A stretch of DNA of 64,000 nt from the NCBI RefSeq assembly GCF_000981805.1, contig NZ_CP011132.1, forward strand, positions 4,836,001 through 4,900,000, given 5' to 3'. Both the position numbers and the translations under genes were made by a program. This document shows positions 50,686 to 59,886 of this stretch, piece after piece; the first letter of the stretch is position 1, and each line of letters starts with the position of its first letter. The notes under the pieces are model-generated. The model worked only from the letters and a program-made list of their open reading frames with translations, did not search any database and had not been told where the DNA came from. The DNA comes from Citrobacter amalonaticus Y19. GTDB taxonomy: Bacteria; Pseudomonadota; Gammaproteobacteria; Enterobacterales; Enterobacteriaceae.

Positions 50686-52272
50686 ATGAATCATCGGGCG
50701 CGACGCAAGGTGCTGAGGTTTCTCGGGATAATCATGGTGGTTTTGCTCCCCGTGATGCTGGCGCTATGGTTTTCCCACCTGCAAGCCACCTCTCAAACCA
50801 GTAAACAACTGAGCACCTTTGCCCGTCTGGCGTTAGATAAAACGGAGCTGGTTGTTTTGCAGGCGGATTTAGCGCGTGATGCCGCTGAACAGTACCAGGG
50901 ACAAGCCTGTACGCCAGCGCATCAACAACGGATGTTGAATATTATCCGTGGGCGCCTGTATATCAACGAGTTAATTTATGCGCAAGGCGATCATTTTTTA
51001 TGCTCGACGATAATGGCACCATCGGCACCCTATATTATGCCGACGGCAGACTATAAACGAAAACCCAACATCTCCATTTATTACTTTCGCGATACGCCTT
51101 TTTTTACCGGTTATAAAATGACGTATATGCAACGCGGAAACTATGTCGCGGTGATCAATCCACTGTCATATAGCGAAGTGATGTCCGAAGACCCCGAACT
51201 GGCCTGGGGGGTATATGACACCGTGACCAATACTTTTTTCTCCGTTAGCGAGCAGGCCTGGGTGGCCCAATTGTTGCCACTGCTCCAGCGTCATCAATCT
51301 GTCTTCCAGCAGGATGACCGTTTTTACACCGTCACCCACTCGGATAAACGACCCATTGCCGTGATTGTATCGACCTCGATGCAGCGGTTTTATCAGAACC
51401 TGTATCAGCAGTTGCTGGTCACTCTTCCGCTGGCGATCATCTGCAGCATTCTGCTGTTAATGTTCTGGTCGCGGGCGCGCCAGCAATACTACTCCCCGCG
51501 TCGTATGCTCCAGCGGGCGCTTAAGCAGCGCCAGCTCTGTCTGCACTATCAGCCGATCATTGATATTAAGAATGAGAAATGCGTGGGGGCGGAAGCGCTG
51601 CTGCGCTGGCCGGGCTGCAAGGGTCAGGTCATGAGTCCGGCCGAGTTCATCCCGCTGGCGGAAAAAGAGGGGATGATCGCGCAAATTACCGACTACGTGG
51701 TGGAAGAAGTGTTCAGCGATATGGGGACGTTCCTGGCGGCCAACCCACAGTTGTATATCTCTATTAACCTTTCCGCATCGGATTTCCACTCTTCGCGACT
51801 GATTGCCATGATTGCGGATAAAGCGCGCGAACACGCCGTGCTTGCGCAACAAATTAAAGTGGAAGTGACAGAACGAGGATTCATCGATGTGCCGAAAACC
51901 ACGCCGGTGATCCAGGCATTTCGTCAGGCAGGTTATGAAGTGGCGATTGATGATTTCGGCACCGGCTACTCTAACCTGCACAACCTCTATTCACTCAACG
52001 TCGATATTCTTAAAATCGACAAATCCTTTATCGATACGCTGACCACCAACAGTACCAGCCATCTGATTGCGGAACATATCATTGAGATGGCGCAAAGCCT
52101 GCGTCTTAAAACCATCGCGGAAGGCGTGGAAACGGCGGATCAGGTGAGCTGGTTGCTTAAACGCGGGGTGCAGTACTGTCAGGGGTGGCATTTCGCGAAG
52201 GCGCTGCCACCGCAGGACTTCATTCATTGGTTGCAGCAACCGCCCGCACTCCTGATGCAGCGCGGACAGTAA
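50686..52272 (+). CDS. pdeC: cyclic-di-GMP phosphodiesterase PdeC (YjcC)
   Basis: 528 residues. Two membrane helices (about 12-28 and 243-262) enclose a periplasmic CSS-motif sensor domain (cysteines near 77 and 105), followed by a cytoplasmic EAL domain with EALLRW near 303-308, the NLSASDFHSSR segment, DDFGTGYSN near 423 and EGVETADQ. Hydrolyses c-di-GMP in response to periplasmic redox state, as known for this family. The second cysteine reads C-S-T rather than C-S-S. Confidence 0.95.
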   Translation: MNHRARRKVLRFLGIIMVVLLPVMLALWFSHLQATSQTSKQLSTFARLALDKTELVVLQADLARDAAEQYQGQACTPAHQQRMLNIIRGRLYINELIYAQGDHFLCSTIMAPSAPYIMPTADYKRKPNISIYYFRDTPFFTGYKMTYMQRGNYVAVINPLSYSEVMSEDPELAWGVYDTVTNTFFSVSEQAWVAQLLPLLQRHQSVFQQDDRFYTVTHSDKRPIAVIVSTSMQRFYQNLYQQLLVTLPLAIICSILLLMFWSRARQQYYSPRRMLQRALKQRQLCLHYQPIIDIKNEKCVGAEALLRWPGCKGQVMSPAEFIPLAEKEGMIAQITDYVVEEVFSDMGTFLAANPQLYISINLSASDFHSSRLIAMIADKAREHAVLAQQIKVEVTERGFIDVPKTTPVIQAFRQAGYEVAIDDFGTGYSNLHNLYSLNVDILKIDKSFIDTLTTNSTSHLIAEHIIEMAQSLRLKTIAEGVETADQVSWLLKRGVQYCQGWHFAKALPPQDFIHWLQQPPALLMQRGQ

Positions 52273-52274
52273 CA

Positions 52275-52598
52275 CTACAGGCTGTGACGGTAGTCGCTGG
52301 GGGTGCGATCAAATTCCCGGCGAAACACGCGGGAAAACGTCTGCTGCGACACATAGCCTAAATCCATCGCAATATCGAATATTGGTCGTTCGGTGTTGCG
52401 CAGTTCGACGGCGGCTAACAGAAGTCGGCGCTGGCGGATGTAGTCACCCAGCGTCTGGCGCATCACCGTACGGAACATCCTCTGTAAATACCACTTTGAA
52501 TAACCTGATTTTTTCGCGACCACATCAATATTCAGCGGTTGGTCGATATGTTCATCAATCCATTCAATAAGGGTCTGAATTATTTGCTGATGGGACAT
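52275..52598 (-). CDS. soxS: superoxide response activator SoxS
   Basis: 107-residue AraC/XylS-type activator, two helix-turn-helix units (NIDVVAKKSGYSKWYLQRMF and IFDIAMDLGYVSQQTFSRVF), no ligand domain. Activates oxidative-stress and multidrug genes. Divergent from soxR, controlled by SoxR at the palindrome between them. Confidence 0.98.
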   Translation of the reverse strand: MSHQQIIQTLIEWIDEHIDQPLNIDVVAKKSGYSKWYLQRMFRTVMRQTLGDYIRQRRLLLAAVELRNTERPIFDIAMDLGYVSQQTFSRVFRREFDRTPSDYRHSL

Positions 52599-52655
52599 AT
52601 TGCTGCCTCCTTCTCAGTGTTCGATTCGTCTTTTGTCTGCGGGCGAGTATAATTC

Positions 52656-52673
52656 CTCAAGTTAACTTGAGGT
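52656..52673. promoter_or_regulatory. SoxR-binding palindrome
   Basis: CCTCAAGTTAACTTGAGG, a perfect 18-base palindrome identical to the SoxR box of the soxS promoter. Confidence 0.95.
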
Positions 52674-52683
52674 AAAGCGATTT

Positions 52684-53148
52684 ATGGAAAATAAATTACC
52701 CCGCATAAAAGCGATGCTCACGCCGGGCGAAGTGGCAAAGCGCAGCGGCGTGGCGGTTTCCGCCCTGCATTTCTATGAAAGCAAAGGGCTGATCAGCAGT
52801 ATCCGCAACAGCGGCAATCAGCGCAGATATCGACGTGATGTGCTGCGTTATGTCGCGATTATCAAGATTGCCCAGCGGATAGGCATCCCGCTGGCGACCA
52901 TCAGCGAAGCGTTGGGCGTGCTGCCGGAAGGTCATACGCTCAGCGCCAAAGAGTGGAAGCAACTCTCTTCGCAATGGCGCGAAGAACTGGACCGCCGCAT
53001 TCATACGCTGGTGGCGTTGCGTGACGAACTGGATGGCTGCATCGGCTGTGGTTGTTTATCGCGTAAAGACTGTCCGTTGCGTAACCCCGGAGATCGATTG
53101 GGTGAAGAGGGCACGGGCGCGCGCCTGCTGGAGGATGAACAAAACTAA
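52684..53148 (+). CDS. soxR: redox sensor SoxR
   Basis: 154-residue MerR-family regulator. N-terminal helix-turn-helix (TPGEVAKRSGVAVSALHFYE, residues 13-32), and the four-cysteine 2Fe-2S cluster motif CIGCGCLSRKDC near 119-130. Oxidised or nitrosylated cluster switches on soxS. Confidence 0.98.
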   Translation: MENKLPRIKAMLTPGEVAKRSGVAVSALHFYESKGLISSIRNSGNQRRYRRDVLRYVAIIKIAQRIGIPLATISEALGVLPEGHTLSAKEWKQLSSQWREELDRRIHTLVALRDELDGCIGCGCLSRKDCPLRNPGDRLGEEGTGARLLEDEQN

Positions 53149-53277
53149 AGCGCCGCAAGGACGCTTTAGTTTGTTTTCCGGTCTTTGTCTTTCTCTCTAT
53201 CCCGCTGGTACACGGGAGGGTTTCCCCCGACGTCAACACCCCTCATTCGAGCACGTGGTGGAGGTTCCGGTTTGTGT
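53137..53277 (-). ncRNA. sraL: SraL (RyjA) small RNA
   Basis: Convergent to soxR. The minus strand from about 53277 ends in the hairpin AACTAAAGCG / CGCTTTAGTT (53143-53171) with T-run, shared with the soxR end, as in E. coli/Salmonella where SraL overlaps the soxR terminator. A TACACTTA -10-like element (near 53284-53291) suits RpoS control. Known targets in Salmonella are tig and rho. The 5' end is estimated from an expected length of about 140. Confidence 0.75.
53143..53175. terminator. bidirectional terminator soxR/SraL
   Basis: Ten-base perfect stem AACTAAAGCG / CGCTTTAGTT with a nine-base loop, flanked by A-run and T-run. It starts inside the last soxR codons. Confidence 0.85.
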
Positions 53278-53402
53278 TGATACTGTAAGTGTAAGCCGTA
53301 TCATCTCGTTTGCCAGTTAATCTGGCGATTTTTTAGGCGAATTTTTTTCGTCATCTCCCATAATTTACTAGAGTGAGTAAGAGGAAATGACGGGAGAACA
53401 CC

Positions 53403-54071
53403 ATGCTGACGGTGCATCATTTAAACCAGTCCCGCTCACAGCGCATTCTCTGGGCGCTGGAGGAGTTGTCGCTGCCTTACGAGATTGTTCGTTATCAGCG
53501 AGAGAAGAACATGCTCGCCCCGCCTGCCCTGAAGAAAATCCATCCGCTGGGTAAATCTCCGGTAGTGGAAGATAACGGTGCAATCATTGCGGAATCGGGG
53601 GCCATTCTCGACTATTTGCAGGACACTTATGACCGCGAAGGGCGGTTTAAACCGGATGACCCGGAGTCAACGCGCCAGTACCGCTTCTGGCTGCACTATG
53701 CCGAGGGATCACTGATGCCGTTGCTGTTAATGAAGCTGGTCTTCGTCAGCCTGGGTAAACCGCCGATGCCCTTTGGTTTGCGCACGCTGGGCGGCGCGCT
53801 GGGGCAGGGCGTACAAAAAGCGTATCTCAACCCACAACTGGAAACCCACGCGCGCTTTATTGACGCGCATCTCGCCGGGCGGCCATGGTTTGCCGGGGAG
53901 CATCTCAGCATGGCGGATATCCAGATGAGTTTTCCCCTGTTTGCACTGCTGGCGCGCGGCGGTATTGCCGAGCTCCCCCACATCCGCGCGTGGAAAGAAC
54001 GCGTAGAGATGCGTCCCGCCTGGCAACGTGCCATTCAGCAGGGTGGACCTTTTGACATTCCCGGCGGCTGA
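53403..54071 (+). CDS. glutathione S-transferase family protein
   Basis: 222 residues. Thioredoxin-fold N-terminal domain (LNQSRSQRILWALEELSLPY, then GKSPVVEDNGAIIAESGAIL with the conserved ES-SGAI glutathione motif) and an alpha-helical C-terminal domain (HLSMADIQMSFPLF). Present next to soxR in Salmonella and Citrobacter, absent from E. coli K-12. Substrate unknown; proximity to soxRS suggests electrophile or oxidant detoxification. Confidence 0.9.
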   Translation: MLTVHHLNQSRSQRILWALEELSLPYEIVRYQREKNMLAPPALKKIHPLGKSPVVEDNGAIIAESGAILDYLQDTYDREGRFKPDDPESTRQYRFWLHYAEGSLMPLLLMKLVFVSLGKPPMPFGLRTLGGALGQGVQKAYLNPQLETHARFIDAHLAGRPWFAGEHLSMADIQMSFPLFALLARGGIAELPHIRAWKERVEMRPAWQRAIQQGGPFDIPGG

Positions 54072-54147
54072 TGGCGGTTTTTTTAGCCGTTTTCTGCCCT
54101 GCATCTGCGACGCGACCCGGCAAATTATGTTGCCGGATTGCGCATTG

Positions 54148-54163
54148 ACGATAACGTTTGCGC
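54148..54163. promoter_or_regulatory. PurR-like operator 1
   Basis: ACGATAACGTTTGCGC, 13 of 16 matches to the PurR consensus ACGCAAACGTTTGCGT, upstream of ghxP, which is a known PurR target in E. coli. Confidence 0.65.
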
Positions 54164-54291
54164 ATCAGTTGGTGATTTCTTCAGCGTTAGCGCAAGAAAT
54201 GAGTAAAAAGCGGCAAAGTTCAGTTGAAAATCCCCGTATGATCGCTGGATAATCGTTTGCTTTTTTTTACTACCCGTTTTTTTATGCGCGG

Positions 54292-54307
54292 AGCTAAACG
54301 TTTGCTT
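54292..54307. promoter_or_regulatory. PurR-like operator 2
   Basis: AGCTAAACGTTTGCTT, 12 of 16 matches with the AAACGTTTGC core intact. Confidence 0.55.
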
Positions 54308-54419
54308 TTTGCGACACCCCTTTTTGTCGCGATCAGAGCACAGGGAGTTGACGTTGCGCTGGCAGTGGATTGTCCACCACGCATAAGAACGAATAATAAA
54401 CTCTCAGGGGATGTTTTCT

Positions 54420-55769
54420 ATGTCTACGCCTTCAGCGCGTACCGGCGGTTCGCTCGACGCCTGGTTTAAAATTTCACAACGTGGAAGCACTGTCCGTCAG
54501 GAAGTGGTGGCAGGTTTAACAACGTTTCTGGCGATGGTGTACTCCGTTATCGTCGTGCCTGGCATGCTGGGCAAAGCGGGATTCCCGCCCGCGGCGGTGT
54601 TCGTCGCGACCTGTCTGGTGGCCGGTCTGGGTTCTATCGTCATGGGGCTGTGGGCAAACCTGCCGCTGGCGATTGGTTGCGCCATCTCTCTGACCGCCTT
54701 CACGGCGTTCAGCCTGGTACTGGGTCAGCAGATCAGCGTTCCGGTCGCACTGGGCGCGGTGTTCCTGATGGGTGTGCTGTTTACCATTATCTCCGCGACC
54801 GGGATCCGCAGCTGGATCCTGCGCAATTTGCCGCAGGGCATCGCGCACGGCACCGGCATCGGTATCGGTCTGTTTTTACTGCTGATCGCAGCGAACGGCG
54901 TGGGTCTGGTTATCAAGAACCCGCTGGACGGTCTGCCGGTAGCGCTCGGTCACTTCGCTACTTTTCCGGTTATCATGTCGCTGATTGGTCTGGCGGTGAT
55001 TATCGGTCTGGAGAAACTAAAAGTGCCGGGTGGCATTCTGCTGACCATTATCGGCATTTCTATCGTCGGCCTGCTTTTCGATCCAGCCGTGAAATTCTCC
55101 GGCATTTTTGCCATGCCGTCGCTGAGCGATGAAAACGGCAAATCGTTGATTGGCAGCCTGGATATCATGGGCGCGTTGAATCCGGTTGTTCTGCCAAGCG
55201 TCCTGGCGCTGGTGATGACCGCCGTGTTTGATGCCACCGGCACCATCCGCGCCGTAGCGGGTCAGGCGAATTTGCTGGATAAAGACGGGCAGATTATCGA
55301 CGGCGGTAAAGCGCTGACCACGGACTCCCTGAGCAGCGTGTTCTCCGGTTTGGTGGGCGCAGCGCCGGCAGCGGTCTATATCGAGTCAGCGGCTGGTACG
55401 GCAGCGGGCGGTAAAACCGGTCTGACCGCCATCACCGTCGGCGTGCTATTCCTGTTGATCCTGTTCCTCTCTCCGCTCTCTTATCTCGTTCCGGTGTATG
55501 CAACGGCGCCTGCGCTGATGTACGTCGGTCTGCTGATGCTGAGCAACGTGGCGAAAATCGATTTCGCTGACTTCGTGGATGCAATGGCGGGTCTGGTGAC
55601 AGCCGTATTCATCGTACTGACCTGTAACATCGTGACCGGTATCATGATTGGTTTCGCCACCCTGGTGATTGGCCGCGTGGTTTCGGGTGAGTGGCGCAAG
55701 CTGAACATCGGCACCGTGGTGATTGCCGTGGCGCTGGTGGCGTTCTATGCCGGCGGCTGGGCCATCTGA
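54420..55769 (+). CDS. ghxP: guanine/hypoxanthine permease GhxP
   Basis: 449-residue inner-membrane proton symporter for guanine and hypoxanthine, AzgA/NCS2-type with about 13 helices. The ATG at 54420 is chosen over an in-frame ATG nine bases upstream because AGGGGA is then correctly spaced and the protein begins MSTPSARTGGSLDAWFK as in E. coli. Formerly yjcD. Confidence 0.96.
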   Translation: MSTPSARTGGSLDAWFKISQRGSTVRQEVVAGLTTFLAMVYSVIVVPGMLGKAGFPPAAVFVATCLVAGLGSIVMGLWANLPLAIGCAISLTAFTAFSLVLGQQISVPVALGAVFLMGVLFTIISATGIRSWILRNLPQGIAHGTGIGIGLFLLLIAANGVGLVIKNPLDGLPVALGHFATFPVIMSLIGLAVIIGLEKLKVPGGILLTIIGISIVGLLFDPAVKFSGIFAMPSLSDENGKSLIGSLDIMGALNPVVLPSVLALVMTAVFDATGTIRAVAGQANLLDKDGQIIDGGKALTTDSLSSVFSGLVGAAPAAVYIESAAGTAAGGKTGLTAITVGVLFLLILFLSPLSYLVPVYATAPALMYVGLLMLSNVAKIDFADFVDAMAGLVTAVFIVLTCNIVTGIMIGFATLVIGRVVSGEWRKLNIGTVVIAVALVAFYAGGWAI

Positions 55770-55786
55770 TTGTGAAATGTACGCCG

Positions 55787-55820
55787 AAAATGGGTGGCTT
55801 TTGCCGCCCATTTTTATTTT
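55787..55820 (+). terminator. ghxP terminator
   Basis: Stem AAAATGGGTGGC / GCCGCCCATTTT (one wobble pair), TTTT loop, tail TATTTT, directly after ghxP. Confidence 0.88.
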
Positions 55821-55917
55821 CAGCACACACTCGTTGTCTTTTGCGATACTCTGAAAAAGGTAAAATCAAGGCACGACGCCTCTCAAACACATAAGAAACA
55901 TCGCAAACAGGGAACGC

Positions 55918-57564
55918 ATGGAAATCTTCTTCACAATACTCATCATGACCCTTGTGGTCTCGCTGTCCGGGGTATTTACGCGCGTATTGCCCTTCCAGCT
56001 CCCTTTACCCCTCATGCAGATTGCGATCGGCGCGCTGTTGGCGTGGCCCACGTTTGGTCTGCACGTCGAGTTTGACCCCGAACTGTTTCTGGTTCTGTTT
56101 ATCCCGCCGCTGCTGTTTGCTGATGGCTGGAAGACGCCAACGCGAGAATTTCTTGAACATGGGCGAGAGATTTTCGGTCTGGCGCTGGCGCTGGTCGTCG
56201 TCACGGTGGTCGGGATTGGTTTCCTGATTTACTGGGTGGTGCCGGGTATTCCGCTGATACCCGCCTTTGCGCTGGCCGCCGTGCTGTCGCCAACCGATGC
56301 GGTGGCCCTTTCCGGTATTGTCGGCGAAGGTCGCATACCGAAGAAAATCATGGGCATCCTGCAGGGCGAGGCGCTGATGAACGACGCCTCCGGCCTGGTG
56401 GCGTTGAAATTCGCCGTTGCCGTGGCGATGGGGACGATGATTTTTACCATCGGCGGCGCGACCGTAGAATTCTTCAAAGTCGCGATCGGCGGCATCCTGG
56501 CGGGGTTTGTGGTGAGCTGGCTGTACGGTCGCTCGCTCGGCTTCCTCAGCCGCTGGGGCGGTGACGAACCCGCCACGCAGATAGTCCTGCTGTTCCTGCT
56601 GCCGTTTGCTTCTTATTTGATTGCCGAACATATTGGCGTGTCGGGCATCCTGGCCGCCGTCGCGGCGGGGATGACCATCACCCGTGCGGGCGTGATGCGC
56701 CGTGCGCCGCTGGCGATGCGTCTGCGCGCCAACAGCACCTGGGCGATGCTCGAGTTTGTCTTTAACGGCATGGTGTTCCTGCTGTTGGGCCTGCAGTTGC
56801 CGGGCATTCTGGAGTCCTCCCTGGTGGCGGCAGAAGCCGACCCGAACGTCGAAACCTGGATGCTGTTTACCGATATCGTGCTGATTTATGTGGCGCTGAT
56901 GCTGGTGCGCTTCGGCTGGCTGTGGACGATGAAAAAATTCAGCGTGCGTTTTCTGAAAAAGAAACCGATGGAGTTTGGCTCCTGGTCCACGCGCGAGTTG
57001 CTGATCGCCTCCTTTGCAGGGGTTCGCGGGGCCATCACCCTGGCGGGTGTCCTGTCTATCCCGCTGCTGCTGCCGGATGGCAACGTTTTCCCGGCGCGTT
57101 ACGAACTGGTTTTCCTGGCCGCTGGCGTGATTCTGTTCTCGCTGTTTGTCGGCGTCGTGATGCTGCCGATTCTGCTGCAACATCTGGAAGTGGCCGATCA
57201 TTCTCAGCAACTGAAAGAAGAGCGGATTGCCCGCGCGGCGACGGCGGAAGTGGCGATTGTCGCTATCCAGAAAATGGAAGAGCGTCTGGCGGCGGATACC
57301 GAGGAGAACATCGATAATCAGCTCCTGACCGAGGTGAGTTCCCGCGTCATCGGTAACCTGCGTCGTCGTGCTGACGGGCGAAACGATGTCGATAGCTCGC
57401 TTCAGGAAGAGAACCTGGAACGCCGATTCCGCCTCGCGGCGCTGCGTTCAGAGCGGGCGGAGTTGTATCACCTGCGCGCCACCCGTGAAATCAGCAATGA
57501 GACCCTGCAAAAATTGCTGCACGATCTCGACCTGCTGGAAGCGTTGCTGATCGAGAATCAGTAA
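55918..57564 (+). CDS. yjcE: CPA1-family sodium/proton antiporter YjcE
   Basis: 548 residues. Twelve or so membrane helices in the first 400 residues, with the CPA1 motifs FIPPLLFADGWKTP (near 62), LSPTDAVALSG (near 123) and GEALMNDASGLVA (near 156-168), then a cytoplasmic C-terminal helical tail. Ion specificity inferred from family. Confidence 0.95.
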   Translation: MEIFFTILIMTLVVSLSGVFTRVLPFQLPLPLMQIAIGALLAWPTFGLHVEFDPELFLVLFIPPLLFADGWKTPTREFLEHGREIFGLALALVVVTVVGIGFLIYWVVPGIPLIPAFALAAVLSPTDAVALSGIVGEGRIPKKIMGILQGEALMNDASGLVALKFAVAVAMGTMIFTIGGATVEFFKVAIGGILAGFVVSWLYGRSLGFLSRWGGDEPATQIVLLFLLPFASYLIAEHIGVSGILAAVAAGMTITRAGVMRRAPLAMRLRANSTWAMLEFVFNGMVFLLLGLQLPGILESSLVAAEADPNVETWMLFTDIVLIYVALMLVRFGWLWTMKKFSVRFLKKKPMEFGSWSTRELLIASFAGVRGAITLAGVLSIPLLLPDGNVFPARYELVFLAAGVILFSLFVGVVMLPILLQHLEVADHSQQLKEERIARAATAEVAIVAIQKMEERLAADTEENIDNQLLTEVSSRVIGNLRRRADGRNDVDSSLQEENLERRFRLAALRSERAELYHLRATREISNETLQKLLHDLDLLEALLIENQ

Positions 57565-57576
57565 ACCCAGCGTGTT

Positions 57577-57724
57577 GCCTGATGGCGCTATGCTTACCGG
57601 GCCTACGGTTCGTGCATTTCGTAGGCCGGATAGGGCGTTGGTCCGATGCCTGATGGCGCAGCGCTTATCAGGCCTACGGCTCGTGTATTTTGTAGGCCGG
57701 ATAAGGCGTTAGCCGTCATCCGGC
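57577..57724. repeat. REP array, left of RAYT gene (148 bases)
   Basis: Four alternating REP units (cores GCCTGATGGCGC, GTAGGCCGGATA and their relatives). About 93% identical over all 148 bases, in direct orientation, to the array at 58321-58468; ten differences counted by eye. Confidence 0.92.
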
Positions 57725-57814
57725 AATTTAGTTTGCGAGCCGTATTCCTGAATGAGTTTGTCACTCTTGCCGACTCTCTCAACACCTCCTATTTTTGCGA
57801 AAAAAGGAGGGGAG

Positions 57815-58306
57815 ATGTCTGATTATCGGCGTAACTACATTAACGGCGGGACATGGTTTTTTACCGTTAATTTGCGTAATCGCAGAAGTGATCTTTTAAC
57901 AACACAAATTACGGTGCTCAGAGAGGCTATCTGGAGGGTTAAAAGGAGCAAACCATTTCAGATCAACGCCTGGGTCGTTCTGCCCGAGCATATGCACTGT
58001 ATCTGGACTCTGCCTGACAACGAGTATGATTTTTCAGCACGTTGGCGGGCTATTAAAAAGACTTTTTCAAAGTCGCTTGCGTTGCGGCAGGCCTGGCAGC
58101 CCCGTTTCTGGGAACACACTATACGGGACCAAAATGATTACCAAAGACATGTTGATTATATTTATATCAATCCCGTTAAACATGGTTGGGTAACGCAGGT
58201 AAAAAATTGGCCGTACTCCACGTTTCACCGCGATGTGAAGCGAGGTTTATACCCGCAGGAGTGGGCAAATGACATGGCGTCGTTACAGGCGGGTGAACGA
58301 GTGTAG
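57815..58306 (+). CDS. REP-associated tyrosine transposase (RAYT)
   Basis: 163 residues from MSDYRRNYINGG at 57815, behind AAAGGAGGGGAG. Y1/IS200-like transposase fold with the HUH motif in PEHMHCIWTLP (near 75) and the catalytic tyrosine region YIYINPVKHGW (near 127). RAYTs cut REP sequences and are thought to spread them. It is flanked closely on both sides by REP arrays, its presumed substrates. Replaces part of the E. coli yjcF position. Confidence 0.93.
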   Translation: MSDYRRNYINGGTWFFTVNLRNRRSDLLTTQITVLREAIWRVKRSKPFQINAWVVLPEHMHCIWTLPDNEYDFSARWRAIKKTFSKSLALRQAWQPRFWEHTIRDQNDYQRHVDYIYINPVKHGWVTQVKNWPYSTFHRDVKRGLYPQEWANDMASLQAGERV

Positions 58307-58320
58307 GTGTTATGCCTGAT

Positions 58321-58468
58321 GCCTGATGGCGCTGCGCTTATCAGGCCTACGGTTCGTGCTTTTCGTAGGCCGGATAGGGCGTTGGTCCGATGCCTGATGA
58401 CGCTGCGCTTATCAGGCCTACGGCTCGTGCTTTTCGTAGGCCGGATAAGGCGTTAGCCGTCATCCGGC
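58321..58468. repeat. REP array, right of RAYT gene (148 bases)
   Basis: Same length, orientation and unit order as 57577-57724. It starts 15 bases after the RAYT stop and ends ten bases before the LysR gene stop codon. Confidence 0.92.
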
Positions 58469-58478
58469 GGTACGATGC

Positions 58479-59372
58479 TTATCGGTCAACAGAGGTTAAC
58501 CAAAACCCTTCGCAACAGGACAGCCAGGCTTTGGCGCTGTGTGAGAGATACACCCCTTCGCGCCAAATCATCCCGAGTTGCCAGCGTAACTCACTTTCCA
58601 GCGGGATCCAGCGCAGCGTATTTTTATCCAGCCGTTCGCAAATGGGTTCCGGCAGAATGGCGATCCCCACTCCCGCCTGCACCATCGCCGCAAGAAAGTC
58701 CCACTGTCCGCTGCGCACCGCGATACGCGGCTTCACCTCATGCTCACTGAACAACTGCATCAGTTGGCGGCTCAGCGCGAAATCCTCGTTGTAGATCAAC
58801 AGAGGATGCTCGGCCAGCGCTTCGGGCGATATGGACTGGCAGGTGGTCCACTGACCGGAGCGTGGCACCAGCACGCAAAGGGGATGGTTGAATACCGGTA
58901 ACGTCGCCAGACCGCTCTCTTCTTCCACGGGTAGCGCGGTCATCGCGACATCCAGTTCCCCGTTCATCACCGCCTGCTGCACCGTCAGGCCGCCAAACTC
59001 AGAAACCTTAAGCTCCACGCCGGGGTAGCGCTGGCGAAACAAGCCGATCGGTCCGGCCATCAGCATACCAACCATCGGCGGGATGCCGAGACGTAGCAGT
59101 CCTTTATTGAGGTGGTTGATGTCGCTCAGTTCGGCTTCCAGTTGGCGAAACTCGGCCAGAATCGCCAGTCCGCGTTCGAACACGACGCGACCGGTGTCGG
59201 TGAGCAACAGTTTGCGACCATCGCGGATCAGCAGCGTACAGTTCAACTCATCTTCCAGGTTTTTCAGCATTTTACTGATGGTCGGTTGGGTGACAAAAAG
59301 CTTCTCCGCTGCGCGGGTGAAGCTCTGTTGGCGCACCACTTCAACAAAATAACGCAGCGTTCTGATATCCAT
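58479..59372 (-). CDS. LysR-type regulator, CidR-like
   Basis: 297 residues. N-terminal winged helix (RTLRYFVEVVRQQSFTRAAE, LFVTQPTISKMLKNLE) and a periplasmic-binding-like effector domain. Divergent from cidA-cidB across 103 bases, so it most likely controls them. In Staphylococcus and Bacillus, CidR/AlsR-type regulators respond to acetate or overflow carbon; the acetate operon nearby is suggestive. Confidence 0.9.
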   Translation of the reverse strand: MDIRTLRYFVEVVRQQSFTRAAEKLFVTQPTISKMLKNLEDELNCTLLIRDGRKLLLTDTGRVVFERGLAILAEFRQLEAELSDINHLNKGLLRLGIPPMVGMLMAGPIGLFRQRYPGVELKVSEFGGLTVQQAVMNGELDVAMTALPVEEESGLATLPVFNHPLCVLVPRSGQWTTCQSISPEALAEHPLLIYNEDFALSRQLMQLFSEHEVKPRIAVRSGQWDFLAAMVQAGVGIAILPEPICERLDKNTLRWIPLESELRWQLGMIWREGVYLSHSAKAWLSCCEGFWLTSVDR

Positions 59373-59475
59373 GAGTATTCCTTCCGACTATGCCTGTAAT
59401 GATTTTAATTCATTTCAGTCATCGGCGGGGTCTCTCTATACTGGCGTTCCGTATTATTTTTCAGGATGTTCCCTC

Positions 59476-59886
59476 ATGGCTGTGGCGATAAGCCGCGTTA
59501 CGCCTGCCGTTATGCAACGACTCCAGGTTCCGGTTCAGGTACTGCTGTATGCAGGTTTATTTATCGTTGCGCAATATCTTGTCTCCTGGCTGCATCTGCC
59601 GCTACCGGCCAATCTGGTGGGGATGGTGCTGATGCTGGCGCTGATTGTCTGTCGCATCCTGCCGTTGAGCTGGGTTCGCGCCGGGGCGCGCTGGCTGCTG
59701 GCGGAGATGCTGCTGTTCTTTGTTCCGGCGGTGGTGGCGGTAGTGAACTATGCCCATCTGCTGCTGGTGGACGGTTGGCGGATTTTTTCGGTCATTGCGA
59801 TCAGCACGTTGATGGTGCTCGGTGCAACGGCGTGGGTGGTGGATAAGGTCTATCGCTATGAGATAAGCAGGATAAACCGTGACTAA
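59476..59886 (+). CDS. CidA/LrgA family holin-like protein
   Basis: 136 residues from MAVAISRVTPAVMQRL at 59476, behind CAGGA. Four membrane helices; HLPLPANLVGMVLMLALI is the family signature. Related to E. coli YohJ. Coupled with the LrgB-like gene by an eight-base overlap. Confidence 0.9.
   Translation: MAVAISRVTPAVMQRLQVPVQVLLYAGLFIVAQYLVSWLHLPLPANLVGMVLMLALIVCRILPLSWVRAGARWLLAEMLLFFVPAVVAVVNYAHLLLVDGWRIFSVIAISTLMVLGATAWVVDKVYRYEISRINRD

Larger units (their letters stand above)
54072..54419 (+). other. ghxP leader region with PurR-like boxes
   Basis: 348 bases without a gene. Holds two PurR-like boxes (54148-54163 and 54292-54307) and several T-runs. Long leader, consistent with purine control of ghxP. 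Confidence 0.6.

Noticed and set aside
56005..57210. 401-codon open frame antisense to yjcE
   Set aside because: Long only because of codon bias of the membrane protein gene on the other strand; extreme His/Gln/Arg content.
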